Positions 28,046-39,056 of a stretch of 64,000 nucleotides of DNA are shown here, piece by piece. The notes under the pieces are model-generated. The model did no database searches. It saw nothing but the letters and a program-made list of their open reading frames with translations, and was not told the origin of the DNA. Numbering within the stretch: position 1 is the first letter of the stretch; each line of letters opens with the position of its first letter. This stretch comes from Burkholderiales bacterium. Its GTDB lineage: Bacteria; Pseudomonadota; Gammaproteobacteria; Burkholderiales; Burkholderiaceae_C. Position numbers and translations under genes: made by a program. The stretch lies in contig JAUVWL010000001.1 in NCBI GenBank assembly GCA_030604135.1, positions 1 through 64,000 on the forward strand, written 5' to 3'.

Positions 28046-28061
28046 CCAAGCGTTTGCTTTG
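28046..28061. promoter_or_regulatory. Possible operator between fadA and the acyl-CoA dehydrogenase gene
   Basis: CCAAGCGTTTGCTTTG is an imperfect inverted repeat (AAGC-gttt-GCTT core) in the 110-bp spacer between two divergent beta-oxidation genes. TetR-type fatty-acid regulators (PsrA/FadP class) bind short palindromes in such positions, so co-regulation of both directions is plausible. No matrix score was possible. Confidence 0.4.
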
Positions 28062-28097
28062 TAAAAATCATTCCTATCAGTCCGAAAGGTGACACCC

Positions 28098-29261
28098 ATG
28101 ATCGAACGCAGCCTGTTCAACGCCGACCACGAGGCTTTCCGCGACAGTTTTCGCCGCTTTGTGGAAAAGGAGATCTCCCCTTTTCACGACGCCTGGGAGG
28201 ATCAGGGCTATGTGGACCGTGAGGTCTGGCGCAAGGCCGGGGAAAACGGCTTTCTGTGCATGACCATGCCCGAGGAATACGGCGGTGCCGGGGCCGACAA
28301 GCTGTATTCGGTGGCCCAGATGGAAGAGATCGCCCACGCCGGGGTGACAGGCATCGGCTATGGCTTGCACAGCGAAATCGTGGCGCCCTACATCCTGCAT
28401 TACGGCACCGAAGAGCAGAAGCGCCAATACCTGCCCAGACTGGCCAGTGGCGACATGGTGGGGGCCATCGCCATGAGCGAGCCCGCCGCCGGCAGCGACC
28501 TGCAAGGGGTCAAGACCACGGCCATCAAGCAGGCCGATGGCAGCTACCTGCTCAACGGCAGCAAGACTTTCATCACCAACGGCTGGCACGCCGATCTGGT
28601 GATTGTGGTGGCCAAGACCGATCCGGCGGCCGGCGCAAAGGGCACCAGCCTGCTGCTGGTCGAGCAGGGCATGCCGGGTTTCTCCAAGGGCAAGCGCCTG
28701 AAGAAGATGGGCATGAAGGCGCAGGACACTTCCGAGCTGTTCTTCGACAACGTACAGGTACCCGCCGAGAACCTGCTGGGCGGCCAGGCGTTCGAGGGTC
28801 GCGGCTTCATCTGCCTGATGGAGCAGCTGCCCTGGGAGCGCCTGCAGATTGCCATCGGCGCCGTGGCTGCGGCACAGGCTGCCATCGACTGGACGGTGCA
28901 GTACGTGAAGGACCGCAAGGTGTTCGGGCAGCCGGTGGCCAACTACCAGAACACCCGTTACACCCTGGCTGAACTGCAGACCGAGGTGCAGGTGGCTCGC
29001 GTGTTCGTGGACAAGTGCTGCGAGCTGATCTGCCAGGACAAGCTGGACACCGCGACTGCCAGCATGGCCAAGTACTGGTGCAGCGACCTGCAGTGCAAGG
29101 TGATGGACGGGTGCGTCCAGCTGCACGGCGGCTACGGCTACATGTGGGAGTACCCCATCACCCGCGCCTACGCCGACGCCCGCGTGCAGCGCATCTACGG
29201 CGGCACCAACGAGATCATGAAAGAAGTGATCTCGCGCGGCATGGGTCTGGGGGGGCGCTGA
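28098..29261 (+). CDS. Acyl-CoA dehydrogenase
   Basis: A 387-aa FAD-dependent acyl-CoA dehydrogenase for the first beta-oxidation step. It has the N-terminal helical domain, the FAD/substrate motif AIAMSEPAAGSDLQG near 130 and NGSKTFITNG, and the C-terminal segment QLHGGYGYMWEYP with YGGTNEIMKE, which carries the usual FAD-binding and catalytic region. The start at 28098 (ATG, GAAAGG 8 bp upstream) is preferred over a GTG nine bases earlier. It abuts the CitE-like gene with no gap. Confidence 0.96.
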   Translation: MIERSLFNADHEAFRDSFRRFVEKEISPFHDAWEDQGYVDREVWRKAGENGFLCMTMPEEYGGAGADKLYSVAQMEEIAHAGVTGIGYGLHSEIVAPYILHYGTEEQKRQYLPRLASGDMVGAIAMSEPAAGSDLQGVKTTAIKQADGSYLLNGSKTFITNGWHADLVIVVAKTDPAAGAKGTSLLLVEQGMPGFSKGKRLKKMGMKAQDTSELFFDNVQVPAENLLGGQAFEGRGFICLMEQLPWERLQIAIGAVAAAQAAIDWTVQYVKDRKVFGQPVANYQNTRYTLAELQTEVQVARVFVDKCCELICQDKLDTATASMAKYWCSDLQCKVMDGCVQLHGGYGYMWEYPITRAYADARVQRIYGGTNEIMKEVISRGMGLGGR

Positions 29262-30146
29262 ATGCCTGCCATCGATCCCGACCTGCGGCGCTGTTGGCTG
29301 TTCGGTCCGGGCGCCGATGCGGGCGCGCACGAGGCCATGCTGGCCAGCGGTGCCGATGTGCTGATCGTCGATCTGGAGGACTTCACACCGGAGAACCTTC
29401 GTGCCCAGGCGCGAGAGCTTCTGCCGGCGCTGCTGGCACACACGAAGAGCGCAGGCAAGCTGGCGGCTGTGCGCATCAATGACCTCGGGTCCGACGGCCC
29501 GCAGGACCTGGCAGCCGCCATGCAGGCCAGTGCCGACATCGTTGCCTACCCGAAGGCCGAGCAAGCGTCGCAGATGGCTGCGCTCGACCAGGCCATCGGC
29601 CACTGGGAACATGCCACTGGCAGACCGACGGGCAGCGTAGAGATCCTGCCTGTGTGTGAGACCGCGCGTGGTGTGCTGGACGTGCGGGAGCTGGTCAGGG
29701 CCAGTACAAGGGTGAAGGCGGCACTGATGGGGGCCGAGGACCTGGCGACCGACCTGTGTGCCGAGCGCCGGCCCGACAGTTTGGAACTCGAACAGGCCCG
29801 GCGGCAGTTTCTGTTGCTGTGCCGCGCGGCCGGTATCGAGCCGGTCGATGCTCCCTACACCTTCGGGGACGGCGAGGGCGCGCGGCAGGAGACGATCGAA
29901 TCTCGGCGGCTGGGCTACCGCTCGAAGTCGGCGGTTCGGCCCGAACACGCGTCGGTCATTTGTGAGGTGCTTTCACCCGGCCTGGAACAGATTGCGCATG
30001 CGAAGGCGGTTGTGCTGGCTTTTGAGGCCGCTCGAGCCCTGGGAGAAGACCGCGCACGGGTCGGAAACCACTGGGTGGAGGTGCCCACCTATCGACAAGC
30101 GCAGCGCCTGCTCGATCGCGCCCGGCGGCTGGCGATTCCGATCTGA
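29262..30146 (+). CDS. CitE-like CoA-ester lyase (HpcH/HpaI aldolase family)
   Basis: A 294-aa TIM-barrel lyase of the citrate lyase beta subunit-like family, which includes malyl-CoA and citramalyl-CoA lyases. It has VDLEDFTPENL near residue 36, RIND near 70, the metal-ligand Glu in LPVCETARG near 131 and GAEDLATDL near 155. The ATG directly follows the acyl-CoA dehydrogenase stop codon, so they share a transcript. The exact CoA ester is unknown; a role in branched-chain or dicarboxylate acyl-CoA turnover is inferred from context. Confidence 0.9.
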   Translation: MPAIDPDLRRCWLFGPGADAGAHEAMLASGADVLIVDLEDFTPENLRAQARELLPALLAHTKSAGKLAAVRINDLGSDGPQDLAAAMQASADIVAYPKAEQASQMAALDQAIGHWEHATGRPTGSVEILPVCETARGVLDVRELVRASTRVKAALMGAEDLATDLCAERRPDSLELEQARRQFLLLCRAAGIEPVDAPYTFGDGEGARQETIESRRLGYRSKSAVRPEHASVICEVLSPGLEQIAHAKAVVLAFEAARALGEDRARVGNHWVEVPTYRQAQRLLDRARRLAIPI

Positions 30147-30278
30147 CCGGGCACGGAAGATTCGATTTTTTACAGGGCGAAACCGGGCCTTTGCCTGAAC
30201 CCTGGAACATGTATCGCAGGTGCGACTCCAAGCAGTGAGAAGAGAGGCCAGTGGGCTTCCATCATCCAAGGAGTCAAC

Positions 30279-30746
30279 ATGTTCGCCAAAAGGGCACGTC
30301 TGGCGGTGGCCGTCACCGCATTCACCTCCTTGCTTGCCGCCTGTGGCAGTGTGGGCGGTCCCAACGAAACCGCGGGTACCGTCATCGGCGGTGTTCTGGG
30401 CGGTGCCGTGGGTTCGCAGATCGGCGGGGGAACCGGGCGCACCGTGGCCACGGTGATTGGCGCCCTGGTGGGTGCCAACATCGGTGCTAACGTCGGTCGG
30501 TCCATGGATGTGAACGACCGGTACCGCACGGCCCAGGCGTTCGAGACCAGTCGAACGGGTCAGCCGACCACCTGGGTGAATCCGGACACCCGCAACGAAT
30601 ACACCGTGACGCCCACGCGGACATTCGAGTCGCGCGGTGCCCCGTGTCGAGAGTTCACCATGCGGGCCATCGTGGGCGGCCAACCGGACAACGTCTACGG
30701 TACAGCTTGCAGGCAGGCTGACGGCAGCTGGCAGATCGTCAACTGA
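30279..30746 (+). CDS. Glycine-zipper outer-membrane lipoprotein (17-kDa antigen/SlyB-like)
   Basis: A 155-aa lipoprotein. The signal peptide ends in lipobox LLAAC with lipidated Cys22. A glycine-zipper membrane segment (about 37-76) has repeats GGVLGGAVGSQIGGG and GALVGANIGANVG. The C-terminal domain carries two Cys (REF preceded by C, and TACRQADGSW), possibly a disulfide. CAAGGAG precedes the ATG. Family members support envelope integrity. The 132-bp spacer upstream (30147-30278) contains nothing else recognised. Confidence 0.92.
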   Translation: MFAKRARLAVAVTAFTSLLAACGSVGGPNETAGTVIGGVLGGAVGSQIGGGTGRTVATVIGALVGANIGANVGRSMDVNDRYRTAQAFETSRTGQPTTWVNPDTRNEYTVTPTRTFESRGAPCREFTMRAIVGGQPDNVYGTACRQADGSWQIVN

Positions 30747-30786
30747 TTCTTTCGGGGGGGGGCTGCTGATCGGCAGTCTTCCCCAT

Positions 30787-31443
30787 TCACGGGGCTGGAG
30801 GCAGGGTCCAGATGGCATCGGGAATCAGACCGACCGGTGTTTCATGATCGGCCACGAGCCAGATTCGATCGGCCTGTCCCGCCTGCGCCTGCAGCAGGGA
30901 GATCAGCTCCCGGATGGAGGGTGGGTCCAGTGCCGCTGTCGGTTGATCCAGCAGGGTAAGTCTCGCCCCGCTGGCAAAGGCCGCTGCCAGCCAGGTCTTG
31001 CGCCGACTGCCGGTCGACAGCATGTACAGGCGCTTGTCCATGTGTTCACTCAGCCCGAAAGTGTTAGCCAGCCTTCGCACCAACTTGGGGTCGAAGCGGG
31101 GCCTTTGCTTGCTCAGCTTTGCATAGAGCTCGTCCGGGCTGATCTCGTCGAACGCATCGGTGTGCGGATCGATCCAGAACACCTTCTCACGGTAGGCCTC
31201 GCGCTCGGCCACCGGGCATACGCCGTCCAGTCGCACCGAGCCGTCTGTGTACGTCAGCTCCCCCGCCAGCAGGCGAAGCAGGGTGCTTTTCCCGCAAGCT
31301 TCGTCCCCGGTGAGCATGGTCAGACCTGGCTGCAAATCGGCCTGCGGCACCACAAGCCAGGGCGCAGCGGGGCCAGGTGAGCGCAGGTCTCGTACCGTCA
31401 GTGCGGGGGGCTGTGCGGTGCCCGTGCCCAGTCTGTGCGTCAC
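30787..31443 (-). CDS. ABC-type ATPase with altered Walker B and signature motifs
   Basis: A 218-aa soluble nucleotide-binding protein. Walker A is GDEACGKST at 46-54. The signature position reads LSTGSRRK near 142 instead of LSGGQ. Walker B is LTLLDQPTAALD, with Gln167 in place of the catalytic Glu. The H-loop His is present in LVADHETP. These changes predict slow or absent ATP hydrolysis. No permease gene is adjacent; it lies 17 bp downstream of gspB, in the gspA-gspB transcript. A role with the type II secretion accessory proteins is inferred only from position. Confidence 0.83.
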   Translation of the reverse strand: MTHRLGTGTAQPPALTVRDLRSPGPAAPWLVVPQADLQPGLTMLTGDEACGKSTLLRLLAGELTYTDGSVRLDGVCPVAEREAYREKVFWIDPHTDAFDEISPDELYAKLSKQRPRFDPKLVRRLANTFGLSEHMDKRLYMLSTGSRRKTWLAAAFASGARLTLLDQPTAALDPPSIRELISLLQAQAGQADRIWLVADHETPVGLIPDAIWTLPPAP

Positions 31444-31460
31444 GCGCGAGTCTCAGCCTC

Positions 31461-32156
31461 TCAGTAACCGATGGTGTAGCGCAAGCCCTGGTGCTCCAGG
31501 GTGGCACTTCGTGGTCCGATGACCAGCAGTCGCAGACCCGACTGGATTTCGTCGCCTTCCTGCAGGACCTGGCCGTTGACGATCAGCATGCGGTGTGCGG
31601 GGTTGGCCGAATAGGTGGCACCGCTGACGCTGACCTGGGGCAGGCGGGCGCGAACATCGGCAGACAGCTCTCCAAAGCTGGGTATGCGGGGCTCGGGTGC
31701 CGGCTGCGGTGCGACGGTCTGTGCCGCAGGCCTGGTGTCGTTTGCAGCAGATGTCGGTGCGGTCTGTGGCGACGGGGTGCTTGTCGTGCGTGCTGGATCG
31801 GGTGCAGGGGCGGTGGCCGGACGGGTTGCTGGGCTCAGTATGGGCAATGCCGGTGCGGCAGGCGAAGTCAGGGTGGACCCACCGGAGGCAGGTTGCTCAC
31901 CGGGGCTGGAAGAAGAGGTCGTGCCGGGCGCAGTGATCACGGTGGTCTGCGGAGCCTGGCTGGCCACAGGCCAGAACCACCAGGCAAGCACCGCCAGTCC
32001 GCACAGGGCCAGCACGCCCGCAACCCACCAGGACAGCGGTGACTTGCGTGGCACCGGATCGGACGCCCACGGGGTTGCGCGTGAGCGCAGGCCCGGCACC
32101 TGTCCCCGTTCCCGTTCGGCGTCGGCGCGATGGAGTGCGTCAAGAATGTAGGACAT
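31461..32156 (-). CDS. gspB: General secretion pathway protein B (GspB-like)
   Basis: A 231-aa inner-membrane protein. The N-terminal motif MSYILDALHRADAERERG is the hallmark of GspB. A TM helix (about 43-67) is followed by a long Pro/Ala/Thr-rich periplasmic linker (about 75-155) and a C-terminal PDZ-like/PilP-like domain (RMLIVNGQVLQEGDEI, then LRLLVIGPRSATLEHQG). GspB works with the ATPase GspA in placing the secretin of type II secretion systems. It lies 6 bp downstream of gspA. The remaining gsp genes are not in the window. Confidence 0.93.
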   Translation of the reverse strand: MSYILDALHRADAERERGQVPGLRSRATPWASDPVPRKSPLSWWVAGVLALCGLAVLAWWFWPVASQAPQTTVITAPGTTSSSSPGEQPASGGSTLTSPAAPALPILSPATRPATAPAPDPARTTSTPSPQTAPTSAANDTRPAAQTVAPQPAPEPRIPSFGELSADVRARLPQVSVSGATYSANPAHRMLIVNGQVLQEGDEIQSGLRLLVIGPRSATLEHQGLRYTIGY

Positions 32157-32162
32157 GGGGTA

Positions 32163-33866
32163 TCAGTGTGTGGGTGCGCTCAGTCGGGGCTCTTCCACCC
32201 CGGAGACCAGATTGACCATCATGAAGGTCATGGGCGAGGCCCGACCGTGGGTTTCAATACCGTGGGCGGCCTGAAATGCTTTGATCAGGCTGTCGGCGTC
32301 CTGCGCCGAAGCGCTCAACTTGCCCTCGTGTTGGAGTTGGCGAAGCTGCTCCAGCATCCAGTCGCCCGCTGCGGTTCCTCGGGCGTTGGTGATCCGGCCT
32401 TCGTGTCCGTGAGGTTGTCGCCACAGGGTGGCGTACTGGCCGCGCCAGACATCGGCCAGTGCGGTCAGTGGCACCAGCCATTGTCGCTCTCCCGCCTGCA
32501 AGGTTGCGGTCTCGCTGGACATGGCGACCAGCATGGCCCAACCAACCGGTTGGCCGGGCAATTGCAGTTGCAAGAGCGCCGGTCGATCCAGCTGGCGCAG
32601 TCCGTGAACCGTCATTCGGAAGATCCTGAAGCATTGCAGACCCTGGCCGAGCCCCTGCTCACAGGCATCACCTTCCCCCAGCTGTGCGCCCCAGCGTTCT
32701 GCCAAGGCCGTCCAGGCTTCGCCCTCCTGCGTCCACAGTGCGGTAGCGGGTGGCAGCCCTGGTTGCGGTTTCGGCGGCAGGGGTGCGGGTCGGTTGGCAC
32801 GGGCTTCGGCCGCAGGTGGTGATAGCGCCGCAGGCTCGACCCGATCCTCCAAAGCGGCGGTCGCGGCTTGGGCGGGGGCCTGGTGCGCGATGGGCGCGGG
32901 CAGCGGCGCCGTGTCGGGGCGCGGCCACCAGGTGTAGAGCAATGCGGCCACCAGTGCCCCCCCAAGCGCGCCCAGCCCCAGCGTGCCCAGCGAACCCTGC
33001 CAGTTCGGGCGTGCTTTCAGGGCGACTGCGGTGGACTCCTGAACCGGAGGGTCCAGCACCTCGGACGCCGCCTTGTCCACAATCTTTCGGTCGATTCTGG
33101 CGCGCCCGGTGGCGTAAGCACCGAGCATGGCCCGGTCACACAGCAGATTGATCCGCCGTGGCACACCACGGGTCAACTGGTGAATGCGTCGGGTCGCATC
33201 GTCCTCGAACGGGTTGGGGCCACGCAGGCCAGCCACATCCAGCCGATGTTGTATGTACTGGCGTGTTTCGTCGTCGGAGAGGGCACCCAGGTGAAAACGG
33301 GCGATCACGCGCTGGGCCAGTTGTTCCATGTCCGGCCTGGCCAGGATCTGGCGCAACTCAGGCTGGCCAATCAGCACGATCTGAAGCAGCTTGCGTTCGT
33401 TGGTTTCGAGGTTGGTCAACAGCCGAAGCTGTTCCAGCACATGCGGCGTGAGGTTCTGTGCCTCGTCGACGATCAGCAGATTGTGTTCGCCAGCGGCGTG
33501 GCTGTGCAGAAGGTACTCGTTGAGCGGGTCAAGGTAGTCCTTGATGGTGGCCGGCAGCGGGCCCTCGTGACGGACCTCGACGCGAAACTCATGGCAGATG
33601 GTCTTGAGCAGGTCGCCAACGGTCAGCTTCGGATTGAAGATGTAGGCGACGCGGCAATTTTCAGGAATCTGCTGCAGAAAACACCGGCAGATGGTGGTCT
33701 TGCCGGCACCGATTTCCCCGCTGAGCAGCACAAAGCCGCCGCCTCCGCGAATGCCATACAACAGGTGAGCGAGCGCCTCACGGTGGCGCTCGCTCATGAA
33801 CAGATAGCGAGGGTCGGGCGCGATGGAAAAGGGATCTTGCCTCAGACCGAAGAATTCGGCGTACAT
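32163..33866 (-). CDS. gspA: General secretion pathway ATPase GspA (ExeA-like)
   Basis: A 567-aa inner-membrane AAA ATPase. The N-terminus MYAEFFGLRQDPFSIAPDP is typical of ExeA. Walker A is GEIGAGKTT near residue 51, Walker B LLIVDEAQNL near 121, and sensor 2 is in GVPRRINLLCDRAM. A TM helix (about 284-304) leads to a Pro/Ala-rich linker and a periplasmic domain resembling the peptidoglycan-binding end of ExeA (LQHEGKLSASAQDADSLIKAF). The start at 33866 is set by the family N-terminus; longer in-frame starts upstream are implausible. ExeA and ExeB remodel peptidoglycan for secretin assembly. Confidence 0.95.
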   Translation of the reverse strand: MYAEFFGLRQDPFSIAPDPRYLFMSERHREALAHLLYGIRGGGGFVLLSGEIGAGKTTICRCFLQQIPENCRVAYIFNPKLTVGDLLKTICHEFRVEVRHEGPLPATIKDYLDPLNEYLLHSHAAGEHNLLIVDEAQNLTPHVLEQLRLLTNLETNERKLLQIVLIGQPELRQILARPDMEQLAQRVIARFHLGALSDDETRQYIQHRLDVAGLRGPNPFEDDATRRIHQLTRGVPRRINLLCDRAMLGAYATGRARIDRKIVDKAASEVLDPPVQESTAVALKARPNWQGSLGTLGLGALGGALVAALLYTWWPRPDTAPLPAPIAHQAPAQAATAALEDRVEPAALSPPAAEARANRPAPLPPKPQPGLPPATALWTQEGEAWTALAERWGAQLGEGDACEQGLGQGLQCFRIFRMTVHGLRQLDRPALLQLQLPGQPVGWAMLVAMSSETATLQAGERQWLVPLTALADVWRGQYATLWRQPHGHEGRITNARGTAAGDWMLEQLRQLQHEGKLSASAQDADSLIKAFQAAHGIETHGRASPMTFMMVNLVSGVEEPRLSAPTH

Positions 33867-33948
33867 ACGCCTAGCATAGCCGGGCCGGCGTGGCCGGGCA
33901 ACGCCGGTGCCCAAGCCGGCCGCGTTCTGGCTGACCCCGGTGGAACGA

Positions 33949-34491
33949 TCAGGCGGCCAGAGCCATCGACGACTGCTTCGATGGCGACTTGGCGCCCGCC
34001 ACCGAGCACTCGATGTCGCCCGAAAGCTGGCCACCTTCCTCGATCACCACCTTGCCGTAACGGATCTTGCCGGTGACTTTGCCAGTGGCGTAGATGACCA
34101 TCTTCTGCCGCACGGTGAGGTTGCCGTCGAAAACACCCCGGATTTCTGCGATATCGATCTCGGCCGACCCCTTGAATTCGCCTTGCTGGGCAATCTGGAT
34201 GACACGCGAGTCCATGGTCGCCTCCACCAGACCCTCGACCACCAGGGTGTCGCAATCGGTGATTTCAACCCCCTTGAGCTTGATGTTGGGCCCGACGGTC
34301 AATTTGCTCCCACTTTCGGTTGCAGGTTCAGTCGGTGAAACGGGGGTGGACACCGCTGCAGGCTCAGGCGAACTGGCGGTTCCCGTGCCAACTCCTGTGG
34401 TGGAGCTCGCGCTGCCATACCGGGGCGTGTTCAGGCTGTTGCCCAGCGGTTTGTTGATCTCGTTTTCGCGTTTGCCAAAGTGCAGTGCCAT
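33949..34491 (-). CDS. Bactofilin (polymer-forming cytoskeletal protein)
   Basis: A 180-aa protein with a disordered, Ser/Thr/Pro-rich N-terminus (about 1-75) and a DUF583 beta-helix (about 80-165) with repeating G-x-[IV] turns: LVVEGLVEATMDS, FKGSAEIDIAEIRGVFDG, VIYATGKVTGKIRYGKVVI. Bactofilins polymerise without nucleotide and localise cell-wall or envelope machinery. The ATG at 34491 has AAGGAG 7 bp upstream and is preferred over the ATG at 34521. It lies upstream of gspA on the same strand, 82 bp away, and could share function with that envelope operon. Confidence 0.93.
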   Translation of the reverse strand: MALHFGKRENEINKPLGNSLNTPRYGSASSTTGVGTGTASSPEPAAVSTPVSPTEPATESGSKLTVGPNIKLKGVEITDCDTLVVEGLVEATMDSRVIQIAQQGEFKGSAEIDIAEIRGVFDGNLTVRQKMVIYATGKVTGKIRYGKVVIEEGGQLSGDIECSVAGAKSPSKQSSMALAA

Positions 34492-34660
34492 GCCATCTCC
34501 TTCAAAAAGTGAAGCGTTCATGCTATTGCTCAGGCGGCTTACATTCTGGTCAGGTCCGTAAGAGGGGTAACGAGATGAACGGATGCCAGGCCAGCGGAGC
34601 CGGCAAGCTCCCAGTCTGCTTCCGGGGCGGGTCCAGCACAGTCGATTTCCTTCTAAACGC

Positions 34661-35563
34661 TCAGGCTCCTTTTCTTGCTTCCAGGTCCCGGATCTGGGAC
34701 CTTGCGTCATCGCCTTCGGGGATCGGCCGACCGCTGTCCCGCCATTGCACCGCGGCCTTGAATCCGTATTCCTGGGCGTAGCGGCGGAACCAGACACCTT
34801 CGGGGTTGTGCCGGGTGATGCCGTCAAAGACGGTGGCCATCATCTGGGTCTGCTCCAGTCCCATGCTCAGCATCACCTGGTTGACCACCAACTTGTGCAT
34901 GGCCAGGTGCGAGCGCGGCACGCCGGCGATGCGCTGAGCCAGCGCCAGGGTCGCAGCGTCGAGCTCAACCGCTGGCACAGATTGGTTCGCCAGCCCCCAT
35001 TCGGCGGCGGTTCTGCCGTCGATGACATCACCGGTGAACATCAGCTGTTTGGCGCGGGTCGGACCAAGCCGGTACGTCCACATCGCGGTGGTGGGGCAGC
35101 CCCAGACGCGGGTCGGCATGTAGCCGATGCGAGCATCGTCGGCCATCACCAGCAGGTCGCAGCACAACGCGATGTCGCTGCCTCCGGCCACAGCCGCCCC
35201 GTGCACCTTGGCGATGGTGGGCTTGGGGCTGCGCCACAGGCTCATGAAATCCTCGGTGAAGCGCTTCATGGTGGTGTAGTCGACCATCGGATCCCAGGGA
35301 TACGACTCCTGCTGGCAGGGGTGTTCGATGTGCTGCTCGGCAGTGGCCACCAGGTCGTAGCCACCACAAAAACCTTTGCCGGCGCCCTCAACCACGATGA
35401 CGTGGATATCGGGCTCGGCATTGGCCCATTCGATGGCCGCCCGGATCTCGCCCGGCATGTCGTCGGTGATGGCATTGAAACGATCCGGTCGGTTGAGCAG
35501 CAGCCGCGCAATGCGGGGGTGCTCAGGGTCGGCGGCGATATGCAGTGTGCTGAAGTCGGGCAT
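34661..35563 (-). CDS. Crotonase-family enoyl-CoA hydratase/isomerase
   Basis: A 300-aa crotonase-fold protein. The first oxyanion-hole segment is [10 protein letters not shown] (about 61-70) and the second [18 protein letters not shown] (about 117-134). The position of the catalytic acid following [14 protein letters not shown] differs from the Glu of classical hydratases, so the reaction is uncertain. AGGAGA precedes the ATG. It is a single gene, divergent from the YgiQ-type gene. The 169-bp spacer toward the bactofilin gene (34492-34660) shows no recognised feature. Confidence 0.9.
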   Translation of the reverse strand: MPDFSTLHIAADPEHPRIARLLLNRPDRFNAITDDMPGEIRAAIEWANAEPDIHVIVVEGAGKGFCGGYDLVATAEQHIEHPCQQESYPWDPMVDYTTMKRFTEDFMSLWRSPKPTIAKVHGAAVAGGSDIALCCDLLVMADDARIGYMPTRVWGCPTTAMWTYRLGPTRAKQLMFTGDVIDGRTAAEWGLANQSVPAVELDAATLALAQRIAGVPRSHLAMHKLVVNQVMLSMGLEQTQMMATVFDGITRHNPEGVWFRRYAQEYGFKAAVQWRDSGRPIPEGDDARSQIRDLEARKGA

Positions 35564-35710
35564 GGTGTCTCCTGGTGGGTTTTGGCCATCGTAGTTCCCT
35601 CGCCCGGTCCTGGTCTGCCGCCTCAGTGACGCTGGTTGTCAGATGGAAACCGTGCATACCGCATGGTCGGAGGGAAAACCCTACACTACTTGGTTACCCA
35701 TGATTGCCCC

Positions 35711-38068
<2,358 letters not shown>

Positions 38069-38081
38069 AAGGGGGGGGACG

Positions 38082-39050
38082 ATGGCAGCAAGCCTGCTCG
38101 GTGCCATCCGCCGCCTGGGTCGAGTGTGGCTGATGGCCATGGGTGGCATGGCGGTGTTCACGTCCGCTCTGGCCCAAGGGGGCGATCATTGCCCACCCCA
38201 GGCCAGGACACCGGACCGCCAGTTGCTCATGCAGGCCCAGCAGCAGGCGGCCGACCGGGGTTTTCTCTGGCGCATCAGCCGCGGCGGGCGCGACTCTTTT
38301 CTGTACGGCACCCTGCATGCGGGACAGGCCGACTGGTTTGCCCTCGGACCTCGGGTCGAGTCTGCACTGCACCGCACCGGGGTGCTGGCGCTCGAGGTGA
38401 ATCTGACCGACCCGTCTGTGCTGCAGTCGGTGGAGCAGGCCATGAACCGGCCACCGGTGCCCCTACCGATGGAGTTGATGCAGTTGCTGCGCCAGGCCTG
38501 GAGCGCCGAATGCCTGCCGCTGTCGGACCTGGATTCCGGACCGGTTGAACTGCACGTGACCCGGCTGGCGGTGGTCCGTGCGCAGCGCGAGGGTCTTTTC
38601 CCGATCTACGGTGCGGAGTCCCTGCTGCTGATGCGTAGCCTGGCGGCGCAGCGCCCGGTGGTGGGGCTGGAGCAGGTAGAGGACCAACTGCAGGCCCTGC
38701 TGGCCCGCAGCCAGCCGGAGGCCGAAACCCTGGTCCGTGACGCTTTGGAAGAGTTGGCCCATCCCGAGACTGCCAAAGTGCTGCAGCGGCTGGTTAGTGC
38801 CTGGAACAGCAGCGACCTGGGCGACCTGGAGCGCTACGGCAACTGGTGCCAGTGCCTGACCACGGCGTCGCAGCGAGAACAGCATGCGCGCCTGATCGAT
38901 GCCCGCAACCCGGGCATGGCGGATGCCATCGAGCGCCTGCACCAGGATGTCAGCGTGTTTGCTGCGGTGGGCGCCCTTCACATGATAGGCCCTCAGGGTT
39001 TGCCGGCCTTGCTGCAGGCCCGGGGCTTCGTGGTTGCCCGCGTATTCTGA
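38082..39050 (+). CDS. TraB/GumN family protein
   Basis: A 322-aa protein with an N-terminal hydrophobic signal segment ending near residue 29 (TSALAQ), so it is probably exported. Family motifs are present: FLYGTLHAG (about 72-80), VLALEVNL, VVGLEQVEDQLQAL, and the C-terminal AAVGALHMIGPQGLPALLQARGF. TraB/GumN/Tiki-fold proteins are putative metalloproteases; two GxxH-type sites (GTLH and GALH) carry the expected His residues. The start is 13 bp after the ygiQ stop codon with a G-rich ribosome binding site. It is convergent with the CaiB-like gene, 6 bp away. Confidence 0.88.
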   Translation: MAASLLGAIRRLGRVWLMAMGGMAVFTSALAQGGDHCPPQARTPDRQLLMQAQQQAADRGFLWRISRGGRDSFLYGTLHAGQADWFALGPRVESALHRTGVLALEVNLTDPSVLQSVEQAMNRPPVPLPMELMQLLRQAWSAECLPLSDLDSGPVELHVTRLAVVRAQREGLFPIYGAESLLLMRSLAAQRPVVGLEQVEDQLQALLARSQPEAETLVRDALEELAHPETAKVLQRLVSAWNSSDLGDLERYGNWCQCLTTASQREQHARLIDARNPGMADAIERLHQDVSVFAAVGALHMIGPQGLPALLQARGFVVARVF

Positions 39051-39056
39051 TGCGCC

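Noticed and set aside
27029..28120. Frame overlapping the thiolase gene on the same strand in another phase.
   Set aside because: Arg-rich shadow translation of fadA with no independent start signal or motif.
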